The position numbers were made by a program, and so were the translations under genes. Source: CALBZH01 sp964538515 (lineage in GTDB: Bacteria; Desulfobacterota; Syntrophobacteria; Syntrophobacterales; Syntrophobacteraceae). From it: a stretch of DNA of 64,000 nucleotides. The stretch is from assembly GCA_964538515.1 (NCBI GenBank), contig CAZIEW010000010.1, forward strand, positions 23,299 to 87,298. The letters are read 5' to 3'. How positions within the stretch are numbered: position 1 is the stretch's first letter; every line of letters starts with the position of its first letter. The notes beneath the pieces were generated by a model. It was not told the DNA's origin, searched no databases, and saw only the letters and a list, made by a program, of their open reading frames with translations. Shown one piece after another: positions 53,323-62,831 of the stretch.

Positions 53323-54111
53323 TCACACGCCTCCGTAAACGTCCGGGCGCCGATCCTGGAAACAGGGAATGTGCTCGCGAAATGCCTCCATCTCAGCGAA
53401 ATCGAGCTGGGCCAGCACCTCAGACTCATGGCCGTCTCCCTGAGACAACGGAGCGCCCAGGGGAGAGATGATCGCGGACGCGCCCCCGTACCGAAGGTTT
53501 CCTTCCGAGCCGCAACCGTTGCATCCCACGACGAACATCTGGTTCTCAATCGCTCTGCAGCGCAGCAGGAGGGACCATTGCTCGATTCTTGGCAGGGGCC
53601 AGTGGGCCGAGACGCACAGGATCTCAGCTCCGCGCAGGGCCAGCAGCCTGGAGAGCTCAGGGAAGCGCAGGTCATAGCACGTAATGATGCCTAGTCGTCC
53701 CGCCTTGGTGTCGCAGACGAGAGACCGATCTCCCGGGGCAAAGTGATGGTCCTCCCCGTGGAGGGTGAACAGGTGCGTCTTTCGGTAAGCACCGACCGCG
53801 GTGCCGTCTGTGTCGACGACGAAATTGGTATTGTAGATGAGCCCGTTTTCCAAATCGGGGAGACTGCCGACGATGACCATGCCATATCGGCGACACCACG
53901 CGCTGACACGAGAGAGGATGCTGGGAGTCGCCAGGGCATGATCCTTGAGCTGATCGTAATCGAAGCAGCACGACCACATTTCGGGGAGCACCAGCAGTTG
54001 ACAGCCTTTATCGGCAAAATGGGGGAGTGTGGCTTCGACCTTGATCACATTGCTGTCTGGCCTGCCGGGAGCGACCTCCCACTGAAAACAGCCGGCAACG
54101 ATCGGATGCAT
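53323..54111 (-). CDS. Carbon-nitrogen hydrolase (nitrilase superfamily)
   Basis: 262 residues. The Glu-Lys-Cys triad is complete: Glu in LLVLPEMWS (about 45), Lys in AYRKTHLF (about 110) and Cys in LGIITCYDLRFPEL (about 145). The wording resembles YafV/omega-amidase-like enzymes that hydrolyse small amides. The exact substrate is not decided by sequence. GAGGAGATTTCC precedes the ATG at 54111. It is convergent with the NYN gene (13 bp between stops). Confidence 0.87.
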   Translation of the reverse strand: MHPIVAGCFQWEVAPGRPDSNVIKVEATLPHFADKGCQLLVLPEMWSCCFDYDQLKDHALATPSILSRVSAWCRRYGMVIVGSLPDLENGLIYNTNFVVDTDGTAVGAYRKTHLFTLHGEDHHFAPGDRSLVCDTKAGRLGIITCYDLRFPELSRLLALRGAEILCVSAHWPLPRIEQWSLLLRCRAIENQMFVVGCNGCGSEGNLRYGGASAIISPLGAPLSQGDGHESEVLAQLDFAEMEAFREHIPCFQDRRPDVYGGV

Positions 54112-54368
54112 GGAAATCTCCTCGTCGAGTCTTTCATTCAAGCGCTTTTGGAAACGGGTCGTCTGCCTTGGCAAAAGGGAGTACCGAGACGACGCATTCA
54201 AATTATCATAGCATGGCACCGCGCGGACCGATAGCGTGGGGTGCCTGTCGCGGGATCTTTTCCATGGACACCCGATGCGACCTGATGTAGATGTTTTCCT
54301 GTCCAGTAAACCGGCCGCTTCGAGCGCCTTCCCTGATTATCATGAAACCGATTCTCTCGGGGGTCACC

Positions 54369-55646
54369 ATGTGTCGTTGTTCCCGTCCGAAAGCCACCCT
54401 TTTGTCCTGCCTCGGGCTGTTGATGTGTGTGTCGTTTTGGGGATGTGCCACGTCCGAGACCGCGCCCGGAGGTCCCGGGAAAGGGGGAGCGGCAGTGTCC
54501 AAAGGCGGGGAAGGGGCTGGGACGCCATCGGCCCTTCAGACTGGAAGCGGGCACGCGATCATGGCGGTGCCCTACTATCCGCCCCCTTCCAAAATGGATC
54601 TGTGTGGAGAGGTTGTCCCTCTTCAGAACCAGGAAGTTCTGGAGCGCTTTGACAGAGAATTTACGCTGGTCGTCTACAACCACGCGCAGGTCTATTTGTG
54701 GCTCAAACGGATGGAGCGTTACTTCCCCTGGATTGAGGAGCGGCTGCGCTCCTACGGGCTGCCCGATGATCTCAAATACGTGGCGGTCGTCGAAAGCGAT
54801 CTCCTTTCCAATGCCTGCTCGCCCAAAGGAGCCGCAGGACCCTGGCAGTTCATGCCTGCAACGGGCTCCGCCTACGGTCTGAGCCAGACGGACGGCTATG
54901 ACGAGCGGTACGATTTCGAGCGGGCGACCGAGTGCGCTTTCCGCTACTTGAACGACCTTTACAAACGTTACCGAAACTGGACGGTCGCCATCGCGACGTA
55001 CAACTGCGGCGACAAGCGCATCCAGGAGCAGCTGCGGACCACGCGAGACTATTATGCCATGAGGCTTCCCACGGAGACGGAGCGTTACGTGCTGCGCATC
55101 CTGGCGGTCAAGGCAGTGCTGGGCAATCCCGGTGCGTACGGATACAACCTGCCCAAGGGCCAGGGGTACCCGCCCATCAAAGCCGATCGAGTGAACGTGA
55201 GCTTGTCCTGCCCCCTTCCGATGCATGCGGTTGCCGAGGCGACCGGAACAACGGTCCGAGAGATCCAGCGACTGAACCCTGCGCTCCGCAAGGAGGAAAT
55301 TCCCAGAGGGGCTCGGGAGATCAAGGTACCCGAAGGGCAAGGAAAAGGTCTTGAGCGCAGCCTCGACAGCGTCAGAAGCAGGGCGGTGACGGAAGAACCG
55401 AGCAGAACTGGTGGGAGTTCCGGAAGGGACGAGGACGAGGCGCCCGATCTTCAGCGCTCTCCGGATACGGACGCTCCGTGGAAGAAACCAGCTTCTAAAA
55501 CGGCTGCCTCGGCAGCTTCCAGGGAAAAGCAGCAGGTGAAGAAGGCTGGGTCGCGAAAAGCCGCTCTCTCAAAGACGGGAACCGCTTCAAAGAAGCAAGC
55601 GTCGGAAGAGACCAAGACCCAGGCAAACAAGTCCAAGAAGCCCTGA
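54369..55646 (+). CDS. MltD-like membrane-bound lytic transglycosylase
   Basis: 425 residues. The signal ends in a lipobox-like VSFWGCATS, so it is an outer-membrane or periplasmic lipoprotein. The SLT domain has the catalytic Glu in YVAVVESDLLS, then SPKGAAGPWQFMP and VAIATYNCGDKR. One LysM-like repeat follows (MHAVAEATGTTVREIQRLNP). The last 100 residues are Lys/Ala/Ser-rich low complexity, which might bind wall or nucleic acid polymers. It cleaves peptidoglycan glycan chains. The start is uncertain: ATG 54369 follows GGGGG, while ATG 54342 lacks a ribosome site. Confidence 0.87.
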   Translation: MCRCSRPKATLLSCLGLLMCVSFWGCATSETAPGGPGKGGAAVSKGGEGAGTPSALQTGSGHAIMAVPYYPPPSKMDLCGEVVPLQNQEVLERFDREFTLVVYNHAQVYLWLKRMERYFPWIEERLRSYGLPDDLKYVAVVESDLLSNACSPKGAAGPWQFMPATGSAYGLSQTDGYDERYDFERATECAFRYLNDLYKRYRNWTVAIATYNCGDKRIQEQLRTTRDYYAMRLPTETERYVLRILAVKAVLGNPGAYGYNLPKGQGYPPIKADRVNVSLSCPLPMHAVAEATGTTVREIQRLNPALRKEEIPRGAREIKVPEGQGKGLERSLDSVRSRAVTEEPSRTGGSSGRDEDEAPDLQRSPDTDAPWKKPASKTAASAASREKQQVKKAGSRKAALSKTGTASKKQASEETKTQANKSKKP

Positions 55647-55694
55647 AGATCAGGAAACCGCAGCGTCTCATGCTATAAAGCTCTGGAGCTGTTC

Positions 55695-56552
55695 ATGGCC
55701 TCGGCCGATATTCCCTTGAAAACGTTTGGGGAGACCGGGAGACGCGTTTCGGCCGTCGGCTTGGGGGGCGAAGGCGTCCTCAGGACGCATGGGCGGGAAG
55801 AGGAAGCGACCTCGGTCATTGAGACGGCCCTCGATCAGGGCATCACCTACTTCGATTGCGCTCGTGTCTATGCCGGTAGTGAAGACTACTACGGAATTGT
55901 CTGGCGAAATCGCCCCGATGGGCGCCGTCGGATCTTTCAGGCCAGCAAGTCGGCGTCACGATCACGAGATGAAGCTCGTGGTGACTTGGACCGGAGCTTG
56001 CGTCGGTTGGGGGTCGAGTACCTCGACCTCTGGCAAATCCACGATGTTCGGACCGAAGAAGATTTGGCCGTGATCTCCCGTCCGGGGGGTGCGCTTGATG
56101 CGTTCGTTGAGGCCAAGGCTGCCGGTCGAGCTCGGTTCATAGGCGTTACCGGACACCACGATCCGAAGATCCTCACGCGTGCCGTCGAAGAGTGGCCCCT
56201 GGACTCCGTGATGATGCCGGTCAATCCCGTGGAAAAGGCCTTGGGCGGATTCCTGGATGTGACGATGACGGCCGCCCTCAAGAAGGGAATGGCTGTGATT
56301 GCCATGAAAGTCCTCGGAGGCGGGCACTACGTTCATCCGAAAGCGGGTGTGACGGCCGACAGACTGATTCAGTTTGCCCTGTCGCAGCCGGTCGACGTGG
56401 TGATCGTCGGCTGCTCAATCCCAGAAGAAGTGCATGTGCTTGCGGAGACAGCGCGTGCGGCTCAACGCATGAGCCCCGCGCAGCAGGATGAATTGGTCGC
56501 GTTGTTTGAACCGTTGGCCAAGCGACTGGCCTTCTACCGAGGCGTGTTTTAG
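55695..56552 (+). CDS. Aldo/keto reductase family protein
   Basis: 285 residues, a TIM-barrel NAD(P)H oxidoreductase. The catalytic Asp-Tyr pair is in FDCARVYAGSED, Lys in IFQASKSASR and His in LWQIHDVRTEEDL. The C-terminal cofactor part has VDVVIVGCSIPEEV. There is no C-terminal ferredoxin domain, unlike many anaerobe members. Its substrate is unknown. It appears to be a single gene. Confidence 0.87.
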   Translation: MASADIPLKTFGETGRRVSAVGLGGEGVLRTHGREEEATSVIETALDQGITYFDCARVYAGSEDYYGIVWRNRPDGRRRIFQASKSASRSRDEARGDLDRSLRRLGVEYLDLWQIHDVRTEEDLAVISRPGGALDAFVEAKAAGRARFIGVTGHHDPKILTRAVEEWPLDSVMMPVNPVEKALGGFLDVTMTAALKKGMAVIAMKVLGGGHYVHPKAGVTADRLIQFALSQPVDVVIVGCSIPEEVHVLAETARAAQRMSPAQQDELVALFEPLAKRLAFYRGVF

Positions 56553-56875
56553 AGGAGTGCGGCCGCCTGGCTGCACGGAGAAGTCCTGGACTGACTCGGC
56601 ATCGCTCTCCGTGCAGGGGTGCACGGGGAATTCTCAAATGAGGGTATCCCATTGGGGGCTGTCAGGAAACGGATACCGTTTCGCCCTATTCCTGTAGGGT
56701 TTTGACATGCTATAAAGATTTCGCTTCTGCGGCGTCGATGTCCTGTAGATTGAAAACCTGTGGGATGGCTTTCTCTGTGGCGGTCTGAAATATTCGCGCG
56801 CGAGCGGCGATGGGTGTGAGGTGTGGGGTGAAATTGGGTGCTTTTGTGGCGTTGTCTCTGGGGCTGAAGAATCAA
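56553..56875. other. Intergenic region with inverted repeat
   Basis: 323 bp. CTGCACGGAGA (56571-56581) and TCTCCGTGCAG (56606-56616) are perfect 11-bp complements around a 24-nt spacer, probably at the 3' end of the aldo/keto reductase transcript, but no T-run follows. The rest looks non-coding. Confidence 0.5.
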
Positions 56876-57625
56876 ATGGATGAAGATCAACCAATTGTGA
56901 CCAAGAAGAATGGAGCCTGGATCAAGATCGCACTATCCGTGCTGGTGATGGGCGTTCTGGCTTTCGTGTTGTACAAGTCCGGCGCCCTGAGGTTTTTCAT
57001 GTGCAAAGACCGCATGCTGGCCTTCTTGGACTCCTTGGGTCCCCTCTCCTTCGTTGGCTTTGTCCTGCTTCAAGCCGCCCAGGTCGTCATCGCGCCGATT
57101 CCGGGGGAAGTAACCGGGTTCATTGGTGGGTATGTCTACGGTCCGTTTCTGGGCGTGCTCCTTTCCACAATAGGCCTTGTTCTGGGCTCCTTTGTCGCCT
57201 TCATGCTGTCGCGCTTGTATGGCCGACCGTTTGTCGAGCGATTCATTGACCAGAGTGTCATGAAGCGCTACGACTATGTCCTGCATCATAAGGGTATCTT
57301 CCTGATCTTTCTTTTGTTTTTGATACCGGGATTTCCAAAGGACTACCTATGCTTCATTTTGGGACTGGGACCTCTCACCATCGCGGAGTTCCTTGTCGTG
57401 AGCACCGTTGGCCGACTCTTCGGCACCATCCTCTTGACGCTCGGTGGGCAGTACATCCGCCACGATCAGTATAGAAACTTTTATATCCTGCTGGGTGCGG
57501 CCATTATTGTGATCTTCCTGGTGCTGTTGTATCGGGAGCGGCTGGAGACCTGGTTCAGGCATCTGCACCATCGGAGCTCCAAGAAGTCGATGACCGGCTC
57601 GAACAGGAACGCCCAGATTTTGTGA
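56876..57625 (+). CDS. TVP38/TMEM64 family membrane protein
   Basis: 249 residues with about six hydrophobic segments. The family core is APIPGEVTGFIGGYVYGPFLG (VTT/SNARE-associated domain), with a re-entrant loop and the later LIPGFPKDYLCFILGL. These proteins belong to the DedA superfamily, some of which move phospholipids or undecaprenyl phosphate across membranes. The start is uncertain; ATG 56876 is used, and an in-frame ATG at 56810 would add 22 residues. A DedA gene follows 262 bp later with a repeat element between them. Confidence 0.82.
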   Translation: MDEDQPIVTKKNGAWIKIALSVLVMGVLAFVLYKSGALRFFMCKDRMLAFLDSLGPLSFVGFVLLQAAQVVIAPIPGEVTGFIGGYVYGPFLGVLLSTIGLVLGSFVAFMLSRLYGRPFVERFIDQSVMKRYDYVLHHKGIFLIFLLFLIPGFPKDYLCFILGLGPLTIAEFLVVSTVGRLFGTILLTLGGQYIRHDQYRNFYILLGAAIIVIFLVLLYRERLETWFRHLHHRSSKKSMTGSNRNAQIL

Positions 57626-57759
57626 GGTAGTGTCCCTCCGCGTTTCACAGTTCGATCGAATCACCCGTTTGTCCGGATGAAAGCCTGAAATGGCTCCGGC
57701 TCCCGCAGACAGCAGCGAATGCACCCGGGATCGGAGGGATCCTCGGGCCTGAACCGATC

Positions 57760-57864
57760 TAGTGCTCCGTCAAAGAAGTCTGCCGGGCAAGAGAGCCCCC
57801 CTAAACCCCCTCGAGGGGGGAATCAAAGGGGGGGACCTTGCGAAACAAAGTTGACAGAGCACTA
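57760..57864. repeat. MITE-like hairpin element, copy 2
   Basis: 105 bp with terminal inverted repeats TAGTGCTCCGTCAA and TTGACAGAGCACTA, differing at one position. The interior has CCCCCTCGAGGGGG nested in outer CCCCCC/GGGGGG, so the element can fold over its whole length. It ends 23 bp before the start of dedA and so forms part of that gene's promoter or leader. Confidence 0.88.
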
Positions 57865-57887
57865 CCGATCCAAGGAGTGTTTGCCGG

Positions 57888-58520
57888 TTGCTTACGGAAA
57901 TGGTCTCTCAATTTGCGGTGAAGTGCCTGGAGACGACGGGGTATGCGGGAGCCGCTCTGCTGATGGCCCTGGAGAGCATGATTACTCCGATTCCCAGTGA
58001 AGCCGTCATGCCGTTTGTGGGCTTTCTGGTGGCTGACGGCAAATGGAGCCTTTGGCTCTCCATCCTGGCGACGACCCTGGGATCGCTCGCCGGATCGCTT
58101 GCCTCCTACCTGATGGGATATTACGGGGGCAAGCCGGTGGTGCTCAAGGTTGGAAAATACCTCCTCCTCGACCGTCACGACCTGGAGATCACCGAGCGGT
58201 TTTTCAATCGTCGGAGTGGTACGGCAACCCTCTTTGTCAGCCGCTTCATTCCTGTGGTCCGGCACCTCATCTCAATCCCAGCGGGTGTCGGGCGCATGCC
58301 TCTGACGCCGTTTCTCGCCGCGACCCTGGTGGGGGCGACCCTTTGGAACACGTTCCTCTTGGTTTGTGGGATGAAGCTCCGTGAGCACTGGGTGATTGTG
58401 CAGCGGTACTCCCACCAGGTGGACTTGGTTGTGGCTGCGATCCTGGTTTGCGGACTGGCGCTTTTCGTTCGCCTCAAAATGGCTCACAAGAAGAGCATGG
58501 TGGTTGGCCTCGAGGATTGA
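57888..58520 (+). CDS. DedA family membrane protein
   Basis: 210 residues with about five hydrophobic segments. The family core is present: ESMITPIPSEAVMPFVGFL with its proline-rich turn, GSLAGSLASYLMGYYGGK, then FFNRRSGTATLFVSRFIPVVRHLISIPAG carrying the conserved Arg residues. Proteins of this family act in lipid-carrier recycling and membrane-potential balance. The start is TTG 57888 with AAGGAG 10 nt upstream, just right of the repeat element; ATG 57900 is an alternative. Confidence 0.87.
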   Translation: MLTEMVSQFAVKCLETTGYAGAALLMALESMITPIPSEAVMPFVGFLVADGKWSLWLSILATTLGSLAGSLASYLMGYYGGKPVVLKVGKYLLLDRHDLEITERFFNRRSGTATLFVSRFIPVVRHLISIPAGVGRMPLTPFLAATLVGATLWNTFLLVCGMKLREHWVIVQRYSHQVDLVVAAILVCGLALFVRLKMAHKKSMVVGLED

Positions 58521-58522
58521 GG

Positions 58523-59083
58523 ATGGGACTGGACGGCTGCAATGGAGGCAAAGGCTACCAGCGCATCAGGAGCATGGTCTATCTTCTGATCGGTGGCCTG
58601 CTGATCGTCCTGGCCCTCTTTGCCGTGCTGATTGCCGGGTACTCGCTCTTGGAATCCTTCCTGAAGGGGGATTCTCAGCTGATCGTGCCGTTGCTGTCTT
58701 CCGTGGGGCTGGTTGTGCTGGCCCTCGCCCTGTTTGACGTGGGGAGCTACTTGATCGAAGAGGAAGTTATCCATGGACGCGAGATGTCCCGGGCGGATCA
58801 TATCCGCCATCGGTTGACCAAGTTCTTGACCATTCTGGTGATTGCGCTGGGTCTCGAAGCCTTGGTGTATGTTTTCAAAGTGGGACGGGCGGCCTCGGGT
58901 GAAGAAGCCGGTGGGGCGGGCCTCGAGCACCTGATGTATCCGACTCTCCTGATTGTCGGGGTGGGGCTCCTCCTCGTGTCTCTCGGCGGTTACCAGTATC
59001 TGAGCCTGCGTGCTGAGCAGCTTGAGCGGTCCGAGCGCTCCTGGGCTGGCAGGGGCCCTGAAGCGGAGGAGCCCGAAGGCTGA
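58523..59083 (+). CDS. Four-helix membrane protein of unknown function
   Basis: 186 residues. Four predicted membrane segments lie near residues 18-42, 54-76, 97-117 and 138-160, with a conserved-looking loop DVGSYLIEEEVIHGREM between helices 2 and 3. The C-terminus is charged and cytoplasmic. It starts 2 bp after the dedA stop and is probably co-transcribed with it. No family is recognised with certainty. Confidence 0.65.
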   Translation: MGLDGCNGGKGYQRIRSMVYLLIGGLLIVLALFAVLIAGYSLLESFLKGDSQLIVPLLSSVGLVVLALALFDVGSYLIEEEVIHGREMSRADHIRHRLTKFLTILVIALGLEALVYVFKVGRAASGEEAGGAGLEHLMYPTLLIVGVGLLLVSLGGYQYLSLRAEQLERSERSWAGRGPEAEEPEG

Positions 59084-59408
59084 GCATCCCCGCATTGGCT
59101 GCATCCTCCATGTTCGGTTGAAGAGGGACATCACGTGGGATCGCAGACGCCCTCCTCCATATTTCGGCCTCAGATGCCGATTTCTTACCGGATAGCCTCA
59201 AACACGCCTGCTCTGCTCCCTCTTCTCCCAGTTATCTGAGATTCGACTGTTCATGACTCGATGCTTGGTGTAGTCTTTTCAAAACGATCCATTTCGGCAT
59301 TGCGTCCTTGGCTTGCCCATCGAGACCGCTCCGTCCGGCGTCGATAAGGCGAGCGCCACGCTTGTTGTCCCGATATCTTTACCCATTCCGATTCATGAGG
59401 TAGACACC
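59084..59408. other. Intergenic region upstream of the NarL-type gene
   Basis: 325 bp with no supported gene or structured element. It should hold the promoter of the response-regulator gene. Confidence 0.45.
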
Positions 59409-60128
59409 ATGGCTCTTAAGAAACGGATTGGCATTGCGGAAGATCACACCATTCTGAGAGCAGGGTTGCGCATGCTCGTGACCTCCAACCCGGATTTCGA
59501 GGTCGTCGGCGAGGCCCAGGACGGGATCGAAGCCATTAAGATGGCGGAAGGCCTCCATCCCGATGTCATCCTGATGGACCTCTCGATGCCTCGCATGAAC
59601 GGGATGGGCGCCATCCAGGAGATCAAGCGCACCGTGCCGGGAACCAAGGTTCTCGTCCTGACGGTGCATAAAACGGAAGAGTATATCCTGGAGGCCTTGC
59701 GATCGGGTGCGGACGGGTATGTCCTCAAGGACGCCACACACAACGAGCTCATGCACGCTCTCGATTGCGTCCTGTCGGGGAACAGCTACCTGAGCGCCGG
59801 CATTTCCGAGCAGGTGATCGAAGGGTATATCGGTACCAAGCGCGGCGGGGGGCAGTCGACCTCTTGGGACAAGCTGACACAGCGGGAGCGTGACATCTTG
59901 AAGATGATCGCCGAGGGCTACCGGAACAAGGAGATTGCCGAGTGTCTGTGCCTGAGTGCCAAGACGGTGGAAAAACACCGGGCTAATCTCATGAGGAAGC
60001 TGGATTTGCACAGCGTGTCGTCCCTCACGGCATTCGCCATGGAAAAAGGGCTGGTGACCAAGCGCATTGAGCGTTCCCCTCGGGCGGGGGCGTCCGGCAA
60101 GCCCAAGGGTGGTGAGACGAAGGGATGA
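59409..60128 (+). CDS. NarL/FixJ family response regulator
   Basis: 239 residues. The receiver (1-120) has acidic residues in IAEDHTILRAG, the phosphorylated Asp in VILMDLSMPRMNG and Lys in GYVLKDATH. A LuxR-type HTH (about 160-215) reads LTQRERDILKMIAEGYRNKE and LSAKTVEKHRANLMRKL. A short basic tail of about 20 residues follows. No histidine kinase is adjacent. GAGGTAGACACC precedes the ATG at 59409. Confidence 0.9.
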   Translation: MALKKRIGIAEDHTILRAGLRMLVTSNPDFEVVGEAQDGIEAIKMAEGLHPDVILMDLSMPRMNGMGAIQEIKRTVPGTKVLVLTVHKTEEYILEALRSGADGYVLKDATHNELMHALDCVLSGNSYLSAGISEQVIEGYIGTKRGGGQSTSWDKLTQRERDILKMIAEGYRNKEIAECLCLSAKTVEKHRANLMRKLDLHSVSSLTAFAMEKGLVTKRIERSPRAGASGKPKGGETKG

Positions 60129-60249
60129 TAGCCGAGCGAGGCTCGGAGCCACTGGAAGACCAATTCGCTCTTGACCGGCGGTTCGGGCTCTCGGTAGAGT
60201 GGCACACGGCGATGGATGTTAGGACTTGGGAATATCGAAGGAGAGCGTC

Positions 60250-61563
60250 ATGAGCTCGACCGTGGGGCAGGAAGACTGGCAGGCTCTGATCGAAGTGCTT
60301 CAGGAAGCCATTCAAGCGCTTTCGGGAAAGCAGACTGAGCCCGTCAAGCTCAAGATCCTCGAATTTTCGAGCACGGCCGCCATGCTGGAGCTGCAGGATC
60401 TGGCCGACTGCGCCGGCCGGTTCGAAGGGTTTCTCCTCTCGACGGTGGCTCCCGACTGGGACGACGAAGCCACGGCGACGCTCAGCTTCTCGATGGGCGC
60501 TTTGGTTGAGAAGATGCAGATGTCTTCCTACAGTCCCGCGTTTTCGGCCGGCCTAGGCGAGGTCCTGATGTACCTGGACTTCTACGGTGACGACGAGGGA
60601 GCTGCGGAGCCCGAGCCCGAGCCTCCCGCCCCTCCACCTGCGGAAGCCCTGGAGCCCGTGGCGGAATCGTCTCCGACTGTGCCCGCAACGCCTGAAAGAG
60701 AGGGCGCTACGGTGTCAGCCCCTCCGACCGAGGCGCCCTCAGCCGTCGACGAAGACGCTCTTCTGGCGGAGATTTTCGCGGAGGTCGAGTCCTCCGAGGC
60801 GCCCCATGACGAGTCACTTCCTGAGGATGCTCCCGCCCCTGCTGTCACTTCAGTCGCTTCAGAGCCTCCCGTCGTTCCTCGGCCGCGTCCAACTCCTCCT
60901 GAATACGACACCGACGTCGACGGCTATGTGATCGACCGACTGGATTGGTACCGGGAAGTGCTTCGAGAGGATCCGCGGTCGAGGCTTTTCGTCGTCCTGG
61001 GCGAAGAGCTTTGCGAGTCTGGGTTTTGGGATCAGGCCATCGAAGTGTGCAGGCAGGGTTTGGCTTATCACCCTGATTCCCTCCGGGGGCAAGTTTTGTT
61101 GGGCAGAGCGCTCTTGGAAAGCGGGAGGTCGGCCGAAGCCCATGCCGTGCTGATCGAGGCACACCGGGCGATTGCAGACAACGCGATCCTGTACCGGCTC
61201 CTGGCGCGCATGGTCGAGGCCGGAGGGGAATCGCGGCTCGTGGACGGGCTGCGTCAGACGGGGCGGTTTCTCGAGGAGGAAAGCCGGAGATTGGCTTCTG
61301 ACCGTGTGGCCAGGTCTCCAATGCCGATATCGCCCCCTAGGGCCAAGGCGCCCGTCCCTCAGCCTCCTGTCGAGTCGCCCGACATGGCTCCTGTCCCGCC
61401 TGGTCCAGAGACGGGCACCGTCGAAGCGGGGGTGCTCGGATGGCTGCTCAGGCTGCAGGATGTCTTTGTCGAAAGGGAGGCCGTTAGCCCGGTGATCTCG
61501 CCGCTGTTCAGCGACGAGGATCGCGCCGCCCTCAGGGCCCTTCTGACCGTTTCCGTTTCATGA
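60250..61563 (+). CDS. TPR protein with acidic, proline-rich linker
   Basis: 437 residues. The N-terminal 115 residues are helical and resemble a histidine-phosphotransfer fold (LQDLADCAGRFEGFLLSTV) but have no His at the expected place. A low-complexity Pro/Glu/Ala linker runs from about 120 to 215. TPR-like repeats follow (about 225-340), including LFVVLGEELCESGFWDQAI and RGQVLLGRALLESGRSAEA. The C-terminus after 370 is another Pro-rich stretch and a short helix. It is probably a cytoplasmic scaffold. AAGGAGAGCGTC precedes the ATG. Confidence 0.65.
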   Translation: MSSTVGQEDWQALIEVLQEAIQALSGKQTEPVKLKILEFSSTAAMLELQDLADCAGRFEGFLLSTVAPDWDDEATATLSFSMGALVEKMQMSSYSPAFSAGLGEVLMYLDFYGDDEGAAEPEPEPPAPPPAEALEPVAESSPTVPATPEREGATVSAPPTEAPSAVDEDALLAEIFAEVESSEAPHDESLPEDAPAPAVTSVASEPPVVPRPRPTPPEYDTDVDGYVIDRLDWYREVLREDPRSRLFVVLGEELCESGFWDQAIEVCRQGLAYHPDSLRGQVLLGRALLESGRSAEAHAVLIEAHRAIADNAILYRLLARMVEAGGESRLVDGLRQTGRFLEEESRRLASDRVARSPMPISPPRAKAPVPQPPVESPDMAPVPPGPETGTVEAGVLGWLLRLQDVFVEREAVSPVISPLFSDEDRAALRALLTVSVS

Positions 61564-61650
61564 CCGTCCCGATCCTGATGTCCTGCCCGTCGGAGACTTC
61601 TCCCGCCTTCCGATCGCCGTTTCCTGAAACGAGCTTTATGGAGTGCTTCA

Positions 61651-62823
61651 GTGAAAATGACCCTGGCACTCTATAGCTACCGGAATCTGTGGGTCCGGAA
61701 GCTGACCACCGTCCTGACAGCGGGGGGAATGGGGCTCGTCGTCTTTGTCTTCGCAACGGTTCTCATGCTTGCGGAAGGTCTGGAGGCGACGCTCGTCAGT
61801 ACGGGAGCGCGCGAGAACGTGATGTTCATCCGGCGGGCTTCGGAAGTGGAAGTCCAAAGCATGATCAACAGGGACGAGGCTTCGATCCTGGAAAGCGTAC
61901 CTGGGATTGACACGGATCGAGACGGGCGGAAATTGGCTGCCAGGGAGCTGGTTGTCCTGATTGGCTTGCGAAAGAAGGGAGCGGTCAGCCTTGCCAATGT
62001 CACGGTGAGGGGCGTCGAGCCCGGCGTTTCTTTCGCCCTGCGTCCCAATGTGCGCATTGTCTCGGGCAGACCGTTTTCTCAGGGACGTGCCGAGGTGGTG
62101 ATTGGCAAGTCCCTGGCCAAGCGTTTTTCAATCGGGGGGCTGGGGGAGACGATGTCCTTCGGGGCTCGAGCCTGGAGCGTCGTTGGGATTTTGGACGCAG
62201 GTGGCGCCGCCTTCGATTCGGAAATATGGGGCGACATCGATTTGCTGATGGCGACCTTTCGACGCCCCGTGTACTCGTCGATGCTGGCCCGATTGAGCGA
62301 TGCGTCTTCCTTTCCCGGATTTAAGGAGTCTGTTCTCCGTGATCCTCGCCTCACCGTGGATGTTTGGCGAGAGTCGGAGTACTACGGAGCCCAGTCAGCT
62401 CTGATGGCCCGCTTCATCCGCATCCTCGGCATCACGCTGACGTTCATCTTCAGTCTTGGAGCCGTCATCGGGGCCATGGTGACCATGTATGCGGCCGTGG
62501 CGGGAAGGACGGCGGAGATTGGGACATTGAGGGCACTTGGCTTCGGACGCTGGACGATCCTGGCAACGTTCTTGGCTGAATCGCTGCTGCTCGGCGCCCT
62601 TGGGGGGGTGGTTGGGCTGGCGGCCGCCTCGCTCCTGGATCGTTTCACCATCTCGACCATGAACTGGCAGACGTTCTCGGAGCTCAGCTTTCGGTTCACC
62701 CTGAACAGAGCGATCGTCGGCCGGGCCATGGTCTTTTCAGTCGCCATGGGGGTTGTCGGGGGCATGCTGCCTGCTGCGAGAGCGGCCCGCCTCGGCATTG
62801 TAGAGGCACTTCGATCCCAATAA
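61651..62823 (+). CDS. MacB/FtsX-type ABC transporter permease
   Basis: 390 residues. One helix at the N-terminus (about 20-42), a large periplasmic domain (about 43-265) with VTVRGVEPGVSFALRP and VVGILDAGGAAFDSEIW, and three C-terminal helices ending in GMLPAARAARLGIVEALR. This is the topology of LolC/MacB-type mechanotransmission permeases. The start is GTG 61651 with GGAG 7 nt upstream. The ATPase and any partner permease are not in this window to the right; the next gene is convergent. Confidence 0.87.
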   Translation: MKMTLALYSYRNLWVRKLTTVLTAGGMGLVVFVFATVLMLAEGLEATLVSTGARENVMFIRRASEVEVQSMINRDEASILESVPGIDTDRDGRKLAARELVVLIGLRKKGAVSLANVTVRGVEPGVSFALRPNVRIVSGRPFSQGRAEVVIGKSLAKRFSIGGLGETMSFGARAWSVVGILDAGGAAFDSEIWGDIDLLMATFRRPVYSSMLARLSDASSFPGFKESVLRDPRLTVDVWRESEYYGAQSALMARFIRILGITLTFIFSLGAVIGAMVTMYAAVAGRTAEIGTLRALGFGRWTILATFLAESLLLGALGGVVGLAAASLLDRFTISTMNWQTFSELSFRFTLNRAIVGRAMVFSVAMGVVGGMLPAARAARLGIVEALRSQ

Positions 62824-62831
62824 AGCCGGGC

